Assembly (NCBI GenBank): GCA_004556545.1 | Contig: SFGO01000004.1 | Coordinates: forward strand, 1 to 59,323 | Direction: 5' to 3' | Origin: Clostridiales bacterium | GTDB taxonomy: Bacteria > Bacillota > Clostridia > Christensenellales > Aristaeellaceae | DNA: 59,323 nt | In this document: piece by piece, positions 45,724-54,522 of the stretch | Layout: each line of letters starts with the position of its first letter | Position numbering within the stretch: position 1 is the first letter of the stretch | Made by a program: the position numbers and the translations under genes | Notes under the pieces: generated by a model | The model's input: the letters and a program-made list of their open reading frames with translations, nothing else | Databases searched by the model: none | Told to the model about the DNA's origin: nothing

Positions 45724-46789
45724 AGGTATCGCTGCACCCCCGAACCTCGGCGCGCTGAATGCGCCCCAGAATTTCAAAATACTTGCCCTTGCGGCCGCAG
45801 GGGCAGTCGTCCTCGCCCAGAACGCGGCCTTCGTCCTCAGTCAGCAGGATGTGGCCGGGATAGCTGCGGGGCAGCACGCTGGCCACCTGCACCAGCCCCT
45901 TTTCTCCTGTATCCGCCACGGAGAAATCCTCCGGGCGGCGGATGGTCACATCCGACCACACCGGCGCGTGAAGATGGCCGCATTCGCATTCCACGTAGAT
46001 GGAGCCGGTCTGCTCCACCATGCCGTAGTAATTATGGACGCGGGTCAGGCCGCAGGTCTCCTGCAGGGCCTGCTTGAACGCCCCGGTGGAGATATGCTGG
46101 TCGGCCAGCTTTTTCCAGCCGCCGCCGTGAACCAGCACGCCCCGGCTCAGATCGGGACGATAGCCCGTGCGGCGAAGTTCCTTCACAAAATACAGCCAGA
46201 TCATGAAGGTGAAGCCGAAGAGGAAAATATCCTCCCCTTCGTGCTTTTCCAGAAAGGCCTTCAGCCCTTCCGTATCCAGCTGCATGTTTTCGTCCAGCGC
46301 GTAGATCTTGTCCCGGCCAAACATGCTGAAGCCCAGAATGCCCGCGCCCCGGGCGGAAAACATGGCCCGGTTTTTCACCACCGCCGGGGAATCCAGAATC
46401 ACCATGGGCAGGCGCTGCTTGCCCAGAAAATCCCCCATGATGCGGGACAGCACCTTGGACTGCAAAGCGCTGGTCTCCCGATCCAGATAGATGCGGCTGA
46501 CCTGCTGGCCCGTGGTGCCAGAAGAGGTCATAGTGCGGGCCAGCACTTCGTCCGGCACGCTTTTCAGGGAAAACTCCTTGAAAAGGCGCACGGGCAGAAA
46601 GGGCAGGCTTGCCAAATCGTCCGTCTGCCCCGGCTGCGCGCCCAGCGCCGCCAGCAGCCGCCCATATTCCGGGCAGCTTTCGCCGTGAAAACGGGTCAGC
46701 TCGCCCAGCTCCCGGGCCAGAAAGGCCCGCTTTTCCTCCCGGGCCATGCCGTAGGGCGGCAGCTCGGGAAGGGCCTGCAGATCAATCAT
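45707..46789 (-). CDS. LuxE-like acyl-protein synthetase
   Basis: A 360-residue acyl-protein synthetase of the LuxE/PaaK type that activates a fatty acid with ATP and holds it on a cysteine for the reductase. MTSSGTTGQ near residue 87 is the phosphate-binding loop, and HNYYGMVEQTGSIY near 240 the A5-like motif. The C-terminal sequence ends AEVRGCSDTYEQRR, with the cysteine near residue 352 at the position of LuxE's acyl-accepting cysteine. The family resemblance includes that reactive end, so the enzyme is probably active. It overlaps the ligase stop by eight bases. Confidence 0.88.
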   Translation of the reverse strand: MIDLQALPELPPYGMAREEKRAFLARELGELTRFHGESCPEYGRLLAALGAQPGQTDDLASLPFLPVRLFKEFSLKSVPDEVLARTMTSSGTTGQQVSRIYLDRETSALQSKVLSRIMGDFLGKQRLPMVILDSPAVVKNRAMFSARGAGILGFSMFGRDKIYALDENMQLDTEGLKAFLEKHEGEDIFLFGFTFMIWLYFVKELRRTGYRPDLSRGVLVHGGGWKKLADQHISTGAFKQALQETCGLTRVHNYYGMVEQTGSIYVECECGHLHAPVWSDVTIRRPEDFSVADTGEKGLVQVASVLPRSYPGHILLTEDEGRVLGEDDCPCGRKGKYFEILGRIQRAEVRGCSDTYEQRR

Positions 46790-48188
46790 AGTATTTCTCC
46801 AGTTCGCGGTACAGGGTCTTGCCCGCGTCGTTCTTGGGGATTTCGGGCAGCGCCATGCCCCGGAAGGCCGCGGCGTTCTGCTTCGTCTTTTCGGACAGGA
46901 AGGCGCGCATTTCGGCCAGCCTGCTTTCGTCGGTGGAGAAGAACATCAGATGATCGTCCACGCCGCCGCAGGCCACGTCCACGCCCGGGAAGGCCGCCTT
47001 GAGCAGCTGCTCCAGTTCGTCCAGATTGACCCGGTTGCCGTAGAGCTTCAAAAAGCGCTTTTTCCGGCCCACGATGGTATAGTAGCCGTCCGCGTCCACC
47101 TGCGCCATATCGCCGGTTTCCAGCACGCCGCCCCGCTCGTCGCCCTTTCGCAGGTCAGCCTGACAGACCGCATAGCCCAGCGTCACGTTGTCGCCGTAGT
47201 ATTTCAGCTCGCCGGTCACGCCCGTCTCGGTGATCTCGCTGCCGTCGGCGGCGATGAGCCGGAACTGTCCGCCGGGAATGGCAATGCCGATGCCGCCCAC
47301 CTTTTCTAAGCTCTTTTCCCATGGCAGGTACGCCATCCGGGCGGTGGCCTCGCACTGGCCGTACATGACGATGAACTGCTTGCCCTTTTCCAGACACCAC
47401 TCCACAAACTTGCGGTGCAGCTCCTTCTGCAGCTTGCCCCCGGCCTGGGTCATGGTGCGCAGGCTGGGCAGATCCATGCGGAAAAAGCGCATCCGGTCCA
47501 GCATTTCATAGGTGTAGGGCACACCGCCGAAGCTGGTGGCGTTTTCCCGGCGGAAGAAATCCCAGAATTCCCGCTGGGCGATGCCGTGCTCCGTCACAAG
47601 GATGGTCGCGCCTACGTCCAGATGGGTGTTGAGGATGCTCACGCCGTAGGTGTAGTTCATGGGCAGGGTGGTGATGGGCCGCTCGGTTTCATCCAGCTTC
47701 AGGTATTCCACGATGCTGTCCGTGTTGGCCCGGATATTTCGGTAGCTCTGCCGCACGAATTTGGGGCTGCCGGTGGAGCCGCTGGTGGTCAAAAGCAGCC
47801 CCAGCTCGGGATACAGCTCCGCCTCCCGGCCAAAGGGCGTTTTCAGCAGGTGATAGCCCAGACTTTGATACACCGGCTCGCAGCCGTCCCACGTGAGATC
47901 CTCCGGGGCCCACAAAAACGCCGGGTGATAGGTTTCGTACAGGCCCTTAAGCAGCTCCCGATCCATTTCCTCATTCAGCAGCACGGGCACCACGCCGCCC
48001 TCCACGAAGCCCGCGTAGCCCAAAAGGCTGCCCAGCGTGTTGCGGCACAGGTTGAAGGTCAGGCAGCGTCCGCCGGCGGCGGCGCACAGCGCGTCGGCTT
48101 CCTGCTTGAGTTGGCGGTAGGTCAGGCTCGCGCCATGCTCATCCACAAGCGCCGTCCTGTCCCCGAAGCGCTCAAAGCTCCACATCAT
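46782..48188 (-). CDS. AMP-binding acyl/amino acid ligase
   Basis: A 468-residue adenylating enzyme of the ANL superfamily. The phosphate loop is TTSGSTGSPK near residue 133, with MYGQCEATARMAYLP near 275 (A5), TGDMAQVDADGYYTIVGRKKRF near 355 (A7-A8 hinge) and the catalytic lysine in NDAGKTLYRELEKYY at the end (A10). The substrate is a carboxylic acid, loaded probably onto the neighbouring carrier protein. The ATG overlaps the ACP stop, an arrangement typical of a ligase/ACP pair. The acid is unknown. Confidence 0.9.
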   Translation of the reverse strand: MMWSFERFGDRTALVDEHGASLTYRQLKQEADALCAAAGGRCLTFNLCRNTLGSLLGYAGFVEGGVVPVLLNEEMDRELLKGLYETYHPAFLWAPEDLTWDGCEPVYQSLGYHLLKTPFGREAELYPELGLLLTTSGSTGSPKFVRQSYRNIRANTDSIVEYLKLDETERPITTLPMNYTYGVSILNTHLDVGATILVTEHGIAQREFWDFFRRENATSFGGVPYTYEMLDRMRFFRMDLPSLRTMTQAGGKLQKELHRKFVEWCLEKGKQFIVMYGQCEATARMAYLPWEKSLEKVGGIGIAIPGGQFRLIAADGSEITETGVTGELKYYGDNVTLGYAVCQADLRKGDERGGVLETGDMAQVDADGYYTIVGRKKRFLKLYGNRVNLDELEQLLKAAFPGVDVACGGVDDHLMFFSTDESRLAEMRAFLSEKTKQNAAAFRGMALPEIPKNDAGKTLYRELEKYYD

Positions 48189-48408
48189 ACTTCTTCAGGA
48201 TCTCCTTTCCCTTTTCAAAAGAGCTGAGGTCGATAATATCGTCCATGTCGATCATGATGTCGAACGCATCCTCCAGCGCGGCCACCAGCGTCATGTGGCC
48301 CACGCTGTCCCACGCCTCGCTCTTGCCGTACACCAGCCCGGCCACATCGGATTCGGGCACCTCCAGCGCCTCGGAGAAAGCCTTTACGTATTTTTCCATG
48401 TTCGTCAT
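48172..48408 (-). CDS. Acyl carrier protein
   Basis: A 78-residue carrier protein. The phosphopantetheine attachment serine is in AWDSVGHMTL near residue 34. The acidic four-helix character is usual for ACPs. I start at the ATG at 48408 (M-T-N-M-E-K) because AGGAG is eight bases upstream; the in-frame ATG two codons earlier leaves only two bases. It carries the acyl group for the ligase, LuxE/LuxC and SDR neighbours. It is not the housekeeping acpP in terms of context, since no fab genes are close. Confidence 0.88.
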   Translation of the reverse strand: MTNMEKYVKAFSEALEVPESDVAGLVYGKSEAWDSVGHMTLVAALEDAFDIMIDMDDIIDLSSFEKGKEILKKYDVEL

Positions 48409-48458
48409 TTTCATGCACTCCTGTCGTACTGTATGATTTCGTTGGGAAAACCAGAAAT

Positions 48459-49202
48459 TCAAATGATTCCGCCGTCTGCCCGCCAGACCTGACCGGTCAC
48501 GTAGCTGGACAGGTCGCTGAGCAGGAAGGCCGCCACGTTGGCGATTTCCTCCGGGCGGGCCTTGCGGTGCATCAGAATTTTGGAAAGCTGCTGCTCCACC
48601 ACTTTTTCGCTCAGCCCCGCCACCAGCTCGGTATCCGTAAAGCCGGGAGCCAGCACGTTCACCCGGACGCCCACGCTGACCAGCTCCCGGGCCATCTTTT
48701 TGCTGGCGGCGATCACCGCGGCCTTGGAGGCGGAATAGTCCAACCGGCTGTCGCCGTCGATCCCTGCGATGCTGGCCACGTTGACCACGGCTCCGGCTTT
48801 GTTCCGGGCCATAAGCCTGGTGGCCAGACGGCTGACCTCCACCATGGCGAAGAAATTCACCTCGAAGGTGCGGTGCATTTCCTCGGCGGAGGTCATCTGG
48901 AACATCTTATCCTCGCCCATGACGCCTGCGTTGTTCACCAGCCCGTGAAGGGGCTTTTTTTCCGCCATGATCTGCTTGAAGGCCGCCTTCAGGGCCTCCG
49001 TGTCGGTCAGCTCGCAGTAAACAGGCTCCACCCACACGCCACAGCGCTCCGCCGTTTCCCGGCAGTCCTGTTCGAACGATTCCGATGGCCTGCGGGCAAA
49101 GGCCCAGAGATTGGCCCCCTCCTCGGCGAAGCGGTGCAGCATGGCGTTGCCGATACCCCGGTTCGCGCCGGTCAGCACGATATTCTTTCCTTCCAGAAGC
49201 AA
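48459..49202 (-). CDS. SDR-family oxidoreductase (FabG-like)
   Basis: A 247-residue short-chain dehydrogenase. TGANRGIGNAM near residue 12 is the cofactor loop, NNAGVM near 90, and the catalytic triad Ser-Tyr-Lys is visible with DYSASKAAV near 153. The C-terminal VTGQVWRADGGII is FabG-like. It may reduce a 3-keto-acyl-ACP or the aldehyde made by the LuxC-like enzyme. It starts with TTG preceded by a G-run eight bases upstream. ACP follows after 50 bp. Confidence 0.9.
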   Translation of the reverse strand: MLLEGKNIVLTGANRGIGNAMLHRFAEEGANLWAFARRPSESFEQDCRETAERCGVWVEPVYCELTDTEALKAAFKQIMAEKKPLHGLVNNAGVMGEDKMFQMTSAEEMHRTFEVNFFAMVEVSRLATRLMARNKAGAVVNVASIAGIDGDSRLDYSASKAAVIAASKKMARELVSVGVRVNVLAPGFTDTELVAGLSEKVVEQQLSKILMHRKARPEEIANVAAFLLSDLSSYVTGQVWRADGGII

Positions 49203-49220
49203 GCTGGTTTCCCCCCCTTT

Positions 49221-50705
49221 TTATTCTTTCTCCTGTAATGTAACGCTGTCCTTCTGATAATACTCGGCGTACAGGCTTAGCACATAGTCCTTCATGTCAG
49301 TATCCAGTACCTCGCCCATAAACGCCTTGGGAATGTCCTCTGCCGGTTCCAGCTGCACTGTCTTCCGGGAAGGGTCGTTCATTTCCGCATCCCGGCGGGT
49401 CATCTGTTCCTCAAAGGCTGCGGCCTGACCGTTCAGCAACGAGCAGAATGTGCTTCCGGTCAGCGTATTTTTCCATCCTGCGATGGCCTCGTCCGGCCGC
49501 TGAAAGCTCATCATGCCCAATACCAGCAACACGGCGGTCAGCGCCGCCCCAGCCCGGGAAACAGTGCGGCGGCACGGGGCACTTTCCTTTTTCTTCAATA
49601 CCCACCCGGTCAGGTACAAAACCAGCAGCGTGGACAGAAGCACATAATTGTAGTATTGCAGCACCTGCGCCCGGCCGTCGCCCAAATAGTTGCCCGTATA
49701 CAGCGTAGGCGTCAGCTGGCAGCAGTACAGGCACACAAACACGGCTGCGGCCAGCAGCGGATACCGGAAGGAGCACGGGCACTCCGCCAGCTTGTCCTTC
49801 AGCAGAAGGACTGCCGCCAGCCACAGCGCCGCCAGTGCCGGCGAGAAGTATCGGCTCATGAGCGCCATGCCGAAATAAAAGGATTCCAGAATGGCCTTGA
49901 CGGCGCTCATGCCCCCGGAAAGGGTCTGTCCCCGCACGGCGTTGCCCGGGGCGGTCATGCTGTAGACAAAGGCCGCCAGCATGAGAACGAAGCAGGTCAG
50001 CTTGCCCAAGCGGCTCTTTTCCTTCTGCCGGAAGGAGAAGAACAGCAGCAGCGCGTCCAGCGCGCAGCCGAACAGCGGCGTGACGAAATTGCCGCCGCCC
50101 ACCGCCGCGCTTAACAGCGCCATGGCCAGCAGACACAGGGGACTTCCCCTCCGGCTTTCCTCCAGACGAAGCCACAGGGCCGTCCGAAGGGCCAGACAGC
50201 ACCACACCATCAAATAGACCATGCCGCCGTTCCACCAGAACCAGGCTTCGCTGATGCTGGGGGTCAGCTGCATCATTACCAGCGCGGAAAGGGAAAACAG
50301 GATCAGCCATTCCGCCCTGCCCGCGCCCATCACCCGGCGAACCAGCTGCCGGGTCAGCGCGCCCAGCGCCAGCAGGAACGTTCCCATCAGCACCCACGTG
50401 GTGATCCAGTACAGCCCCTCCCCGAACAGGGCGGGCTGCAGCGCCGCCAGAAAGCAGGAGAAGAAGGTTCCCTGCCATGTGTAACGAATGGAAGCCGTAT
50501 TTTCCGCCGCCGCCTCCACCGTCCGCCAGAAGCTGCCGGTATCCCGCCAGCGCTCGTGGGTGCGGATGGAATAGCCCAGATCGTCGTAGCTGGCATGATT
50601 ATAAAAGGAAAGCGCCAGAGGCGGAATCAGGCTGACCAGCAGAGCGATCAGGCAGACAGCGGCCAGCAGCTTTCTGGAAACAGGAGCCGACCAGAATTTG
50701 CTCAC
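49221..50705 (-). CDS. DUF6056-like polytopic membrane protein B
   Basis: A 494-residue membrane protein with about ten helices. The first loop carries YNHASYDDLGYSIRTHERW near residue 30, with a paired aspartate as in GT-C glycosyltransferases, then ENTASIRYTWQGTF near 60. It is a clear paralogue of the next gene, which shares both motifs and the C-terminal MTRRDAEMND/MTERERLLND-type ending. I assign the family as DUF6056-like, probably a GT-C enzyme for envelope glycans; no function is proven. GTG 50705 has GAGGAGGAA upstream and overlaps the neighbour's stop by four bases (GTGA). Confidence 0.8.
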   Translation of the reverse strand: MSKFWSAPVSRKLLAAVCLIALLVSLIPPLALSFYNHASYDDLGYSIRTHERWRDTGSFWRTVEAAAENTASIRYTWQGTFFSCFLAALQPALFGEGLYWITTWVLMGTFLLALGALTRQLVRRVMGAGRAEWLILFSLSALVMMQLTPSISEAWFWWNGGMVYLMVWCCLALRTALWLRLEESRRGSPLCLLAMALLSAAVGGGNFVTPLFGCALDALLLFFSFRQKEKSRLGKLTCFVLMLAAFVYSMTAPGNAVRGQTLSGGMSAVKAILESFYFGMALMSRYFSPALAALWLAAVLLLKDKLAECPCSFRYPLLAAAVFVCLYCCQLTPTLYTGNYLGDGRAQVLQYYNYVLLSTLLVLYLTGWVLKKKESAPCRRTVSRAGAALTAVLLVLGMMSFQRPDEAIAGWKNTLTGSTFCSLLNGQAAAFEEQMTRRDAEMNDPSRKTVQLEPAEDIPKAFMGEVLDTDMKDYVLSLYAEYYQKDSVTLQEKE

Positions 50706-52216
50706 GGCGCTTCCTCCTCTCCGGCCAGCCGAATGGCTTCCTTGCCATAATACTGGCACAGGCTGGGCCGCACGTCGTAGACCGCGCCCGGCCTCAGCGC
50801 GTCCTCCATGAAAATTTTGGGCACGGCGCTGAGGGGCGAAAGCGTGACCACCGGCTGGCTGTCGTCGTTCAGCAGGCGCTCCCGCTCCGTCATCTCCCGG
50901 TCGTACCGGGCCGCCTCGCCGTCCAGCAGACTCAGCCACGCACTGACCCCCGTCATATTCTGGATGCCATACAGCGTATCTCCCGGATAGCGGCAGCCCA
51001 GACAGCCGGAAAGCGACAGGCACAGTCCGGCGATCACCACGGCGCGGCCAAAGCGCTCCGGCTTTGCTTCCGGCCATTTTCGGGCCGCAAAGCCCAGCAG
51101 CAGGTAGACCCACAGGAGCCACAGCACCACAAAGCACAGCCAGTAGGTATCCTGGATGCGCCCATCCCCGATGGAGGCGATGGAGTACAGTGGCGGCGTC
51201 AGTTGGGTGCAGAACAGTGCGGCTGACAGCGCTATCATCCAGAGGGGATGGCGGAAACGGTACGGGCTTTCCTTCGCAGCCCGCCAGAGCAGGGGCGAGA
51301 CCAGCACCGTCAGCCCCAGCAGCGGGAAACGCACATAGCCCGTCATCAGAATAGCGCCCTCGTACAGAGAACGGGCGATGGCCTTTACCGGCGAACAGCT
51401 GTAGCCGATCATTCCGGCGCGCACCATGTTGCCCGGCGCGGACATGCTGTAAACGAAGCCCGCCGCCAGCACGCCGAAGCACAGAAGGAACACCCAACGC
51501 CGGGGACGGCGCTTTACAAACATCCACGCGATAACGCATGCTAGCGCGCACAGGCTGAACAGGCCGCCGCTGTAGCTTCCTCCGCCCAGCGCGGCCATAC
51601 ACAGTATCAGGCCCAGCGTCAGCCCCACTGCGCCGCCCCGGCTTTCCGTGCGGTAGAGGCGCAGGAACAGCGCGGCGCTCAGCGCAATCAGCGAATAGAT
51701 GAACACATTGCCCACGCCGCCGTTGAACCAGTAAAATGCCTCGCCCATATCCGGCATGAACTGCAGCATGACCGTCAGCGTCAGGGCAGAGACCACAGTG
51801 GTCTCCCAGCGTTTCAGGCCCAGCCCCCAGCGGCCGAAAACCGTCGCGAAAAAGAACCAGAAGCAGCCGAGGAACGCCGTCAGCAGAAAGCAGCCGGAGA
51901 TCCAGTACAGTTCTTCCGAAAAGGTGCCCGGCTGCAAATTGCTCAGCAGAGTGCCCGTATAGGTGCCCTGCCAGGTATACCGGGTGCGGGCAGCATTTTC
52001 CAGCGCGGCCTTCAGCGCCGCTCCCAGATCGCCGGTCTCCTTCCACACCTGATGCGGCGCGGCGGAAAAGCCGAAATCGTCATAATAGGGGTGATTATAC
52101 CCGGTCATCAGGTACAGCGGCAAAGCGCTCAGAACCAGCGCGAGCAGGCAGAGGGCGCAGATCGCCCGCCGCAGGCCCTTTTGTTCGCCTTTCCGTTCAC
52201 GGCCTCTTTCGTGCAT
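50702..52216 (-). CDS. DUF6056-like polytopic membrane protein A
   Basis: A 504-residue membrane protein with about ten helices, first gene of the ten-gene operon. The first loop reads YNHPYYDDFGFSAAPHQVW near residue 39 and ENAARTRYTWQGTYTG near 70, matching its paralogue B. The last 80 residues (from about 425) are soluble, ending in a LSPLSAVPKIF-like sequence. The pair look like a tandem duplication that has since diverged. AAAGGAGG precedes the ATG and a promoter is 46 bases upstream. Confidence 0.8.
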   Translation of the reverse strand: MHERGRERKGEQKGLRRAICALCLLALVLSALPLYLMTGYNHPYYDDFGFSAAPHQVWKETGDLGAALKAALENAARTRYTWQGTYTGTLLSNLQPGTFSEELYWISGCFLLTAFLGCFWFFFATVFGRWGLGLKRWETTVVSALTLTVMLQFMPDMGEAFYWFNGGVGNVFIYSLIALSAALFLRLYRTESRGGAVGLTLGLILCMAALGGGSYSGGLFSLCALACVIAWMFVKRRPRRWVFLLCFGVLAAGFVYSMSAPGNMVRAGMIGYSCSPVKAIARSLYEGAILMTGYVRFPLLGLTVLVSPLLWRAAKESPYRFRHPLWMIALSAALFCTQLTPPLYSIASIGDGRIQDTYWLCFVVLWLLWVYLLLGFAARKWPEAKPERFGRAVVIAGLCLSLSGCLGCRYPGDTLYGIQNMTGVSAWLSLLDGEAARYDREMTERERLLNDDSQPVVTLSPLSAVPKIFMEDALRPGAVYDVRPSLCQYYGKEAIRLAGEEEAP

Positions 52217-52261
52217 CCGCCCGCCTCCTTTCGCCGGTAAAAAGTACTTTCCTAATTTATC

Positions 52262-52290
52262 ATTATACTATGTTTTTCTGGAATTGACCA
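52262..52290 (-). promoter_or_regulatory. Promoter of the lux-like envelope operon
   Basis: On the minus strand TGGTCA (52290-52285) and TATAAT (52267-52262) are 17 bases apart, divergent from the M50 protease promoter. Confidence 0.65.
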
Positions 52291-52346
52291 GTCCCCCGGA
52301 CGGCGGTGGGAAAGGGGGGCTGTTTTCCGTGGAACCGAACGTTTTC

Positions 52347-52375
52347 TTGACGATTTCCGGCCCGAATGCTATAAT
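52347..52375 (+). promoter_or_regulatory. Promoter of the M50-scpAB operon
   Basis: TTGACG at 52347-52352 and consensus TATAAT at 52370-52375 are 17 bases apart, 58 bases upstream of the start codon. Confidence 0.8.
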
Positions 52376-52432
52376 TTTTCTTCTGAAAATACCTGTCGGC
52401 TTGGAAGCCGCTTTTCAAAGGAGGAACGCGCC

Positions 52433-53236
52433 ATGGGAATCCTGAACCGGCTGCAGCTATGGTGGAACTGGCTGACCACCGACCCGCTGGGCTTTGCGCT
52501 GTATTTGCTGTACTTCGCCGTTTCCGTACTTCTGACGCTGATCCTGCACGAGATCGCCCACGGCTATGTGGCCTACCGCTGCGGCGACCCCACGGCCAAA
52601 ATGCTGGGGCGGCTGTCGCTGGACCCGCGGAAGCATCTGGACCCCATCGGCACGCTCTGTCTGGTGTTTCTGGGCTTCGGCTGGGCCAAACCGGTGCCGG
52701 TCAATCCCCGCAATTTCAACGGCAACTATCGCCGGGACGATTTTCTGGTCAGCGTGGCGGGCATTACCGTCAACCTGACGCTGTTTATTGTATCGATGGG
52801 GCTGGCAGTGGCCCTGAACGGCCTTTTATGGAAGCCGGAAGTCATCGCGGCCAACGGCGGCGCGAAGGAGTTCCTTTCCACCAGCGGCGTGGGCTACAGT
52901 GTCTTGGTGGCGGGCTACGGCCGGGATTACTCCGAGCTGATGCTCCACCCGTGGCTGATGTACGTGCAGCGCTTTCTGCTCATGTTCTATTCCATGAATC
53001 TGGGCGTGGGCCTGTTTAACCTTCTGCCCATTCCGCCGCTGGACGGCTATCATCTTTTCAACGACCTTCTGTTCAAGGGCCGGTTCCGCCTGAACCAGCA
53101 GGTATTTCAGATCGCGCAGATCGTTCTGCTGCTGGCCTGCTTCTCCGGCGTGCTGAACAACGTCATCAACGTCATCTTCGACGCGGTGGAGGGCGGCGTG
53201 CTCAACCTGTTCCTCCTCATCGCGGGGCAGGCGTAA
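52433..53236 (+). CDS. Site-2 protease family (M50) membrane metallopeptidase
   Basis: A 267-residue zinc membrane protease. HEIAHGYVA near residue 38 is the HExxH site, and the NLLPIPPLDGYHLF motif near 195 holds the third zinc ligand. About five to six helices are predicted. It belongs to the small group that lies upstream of scpA in many Firmicutes; the substrate is unknown. AAAGGAGG precedes the ATG. It is one base from scpA. Confidence 0.92.
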   Translation: MGILNRLQLWWNWLTTDPLGFALYLLYFAVSVLLTLILHEIAHGYVAYRCGDPTAKMLGRLSLDPRKHLDPIGTLCLVFLGFGWAKPVPVNPRNFNGNYRRDDFLVSVAGITVNLTLFIVSMGLAVALNGLLWKPEVIAANGGAKEFLSTSGVGYSVLVAGYGRDYSELMLHPWLMYVQRFLLMFYSMNLGVGLFNLLPIPPLDGYHLFNDLLFKGRFRLNQQVFQIAQIVLLLACFSGVLNNVINVIFDAVEGGVLNLFLLIAGQA

Positions 53237-53237
53237 C

Positions 53238-53975
53238 ATGGCGGTTCACATTCGTCTGAAGCAGTTCGACGGGCCGCTGGATCTTCTGCTCCACCTGATC
53301 GGCAAGGCCAAGATCGACCTGAAGGATATTTTCGTCAGCGAAATCACGGAGCAATACATCGAAGCCGTCCATTCCGCGCCGGATTTCGACATGGACGAGG
53401 CCAGCGAGTTCGTGGCCATGGCGGCGCTGCTTTTGGAGATCAAAAGCCGCAGTCTGCTGCCCAAGCCGCCCAAGGAGGACGAGGAAGACCCGGAGCAGCT
53501 GCTGCTCCAGCGCCTGATTGCCTACAAGCAGTTCAAAGAAACGGCCCAGCGCATGGCGGAGTTTGAGAAAAACGCCCGGGAGGTTTTCGGCAAGCTGCCG
53601 GAGGAATACCCGCTTCCGCCGCCGGAGATCGAGATCGACGGTCTGACCCTCGAAGCCCTCTGGGAGGCGCTGAAGCGGGTGCAGGAGCGTGCGCCCAAGG
53701 AAACGGAAGAAGTGGTCTTCCAGCTGCGCAACATCCACCGGGAGAATTTCACGGTGGAGGGTTGCATGGAGACCATCGAAAGCCGTCTCAGCGTAGGGAC
53801 GGTACGCTTTAGCCAGCTATTTTCCGGCACTCCCGATCGGGAGGAAGTGGTGACGCTGTTCATGGCGCTGCTGGAATTATTGAAGTTGGGCAAAGCCCAC
53901 GTGATGCAGACGGGCAATTTCGGGGAAATGACCCTGCTGCCCGGAAGGAGAGAAAGCGATCTTGGAGAGGAATGA
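53238..53975 (+). CDS. scpA: Segregation and condensation protein A
   Basis: A 245-residue kleisin that bridges the SMC head domains. The N-terminal FDGPLDLLLHLIGKAKIDLKDI motif near residue 8 and the AAALLEIKSRSLLP-type segment near 65 are standard, with a C-terminal winged helix (FMALLELLKLG near 215). It acts with Smc and ScpB in chromosome segregation. It overlaps scpB by 14 bases. Confidence 0.95.
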   Translation: MAVHIRLKQFDGPLDLLLHLIGKAKIDLKDIFVSEITEQYIEAVHSAPDFDMDEASEFVAMAALLLEIKSRSLLPKPPKEDEEDPEQLLLQRLIAYKQFKETAQRMAEFEKNAREVFGKLPEEYPLPPPEIEIDGLTLEALWEALKRVQERAPKETEEVVFQLRNIHRENFTVEGCMETIESRLSVGTVRFSQLFSGTPDREEVVTLFMALLELLKLGKAHVMQTGNFGEMTLLPGRRESDLGEE

Positions 53976-54522
53976 AGCCGCCCACATCATCGAGGCCATT
54001 CTCTTTGTGGCCGGGGAGCCGGTGAGCATCGGAGACATCGCCGCCGCGCTGGGGCTGACCGAGCTGGAAACCGTTCAGGCGGTGGAAGAGATGCAGCGTC
54101 AGTACGATCTGGAGCGCCGGGGCGTGACCCTGCGCCGCTACGGCGATCATCTGCGCATGGAGACCCGGCAGGAATACGCGCCCTATGTGGAACGGCTCTT
54201 GCAGCCGGTACAACGGCAGAGTCTGACCCAGACGGCCATGGAGACGCTGGCGGTCATCGCCTACCGTCAGCCCGCCACCAAGGGCGAGGTGGAGCAGATT
54301 CGCGGCGTGAAGTGCGACTATTCCATTCAGTCCCTACTCAACAAGGGGCTCATCAAGGAAGTGGGCCGCAAGGAAGCATTAGGCCGGCCCATTCTCTATG
54401 CCACCACGGACCGCTTTCTGGAGCACTTCGGTCTCAGCGACATACGCGAGCTTCCGCCCCTCCCCCAAGGGGCAGTGCCCCTTGACCCCGGACTGCCCGC
54501 CGAAGGCGGGCAGGGGGCGTAG
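53962..54522 (+). CDS. scpB: Segregation and condensation protein B, with repeat-derived tail
   Basis: A 186-residue ScpB with two winged helices. NEAAHIIEAILFVAGEPVS is at residue 4, and AYRQPATKGEVEQIRGV near 100 and RFLEHFGLSDIRELPPLP near 152 are typical. It begins at TTG 53962. After the natural ending ELPPLP the frame continues into an R2 repeat, giving about 17 extra residues (GAVPLDPGLPAEGG and so on) before a stop in the repeat. The extra tail is not a family feature. Confidence 0.93.
   Translation: MERNEAAHIIEAILFVAGEPVSIGDIAAALGLTELETVQAVEEMQRQYDLERRGVTLRRYGDHLRMETRQEYAPYVERLLQPVQRQSLTQTAMETLAVIAYRQPATKGEVEQIRGVKCDYSIQSLLNKGLIKEVGRKEALGRPILYATTDRFLEHFGLSDIRELPPLPQGAVPLDPGLPAEGGQGA

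Noticed and set aside
44530..46789. Bioluminescence operon
   Set aside because: LuxC and LuxE families are present but there is no luciferase (LuxAB) or LuxD-like thioesterase.
49221..52046. A 941-codon frame covering both membrane protein genes
   Set aside because: Its first part is an out-of-frame reading of the DUF6056-like gene A. The real start is GTG 50705 with a strong ribosome binding site and a GTGA overlap.
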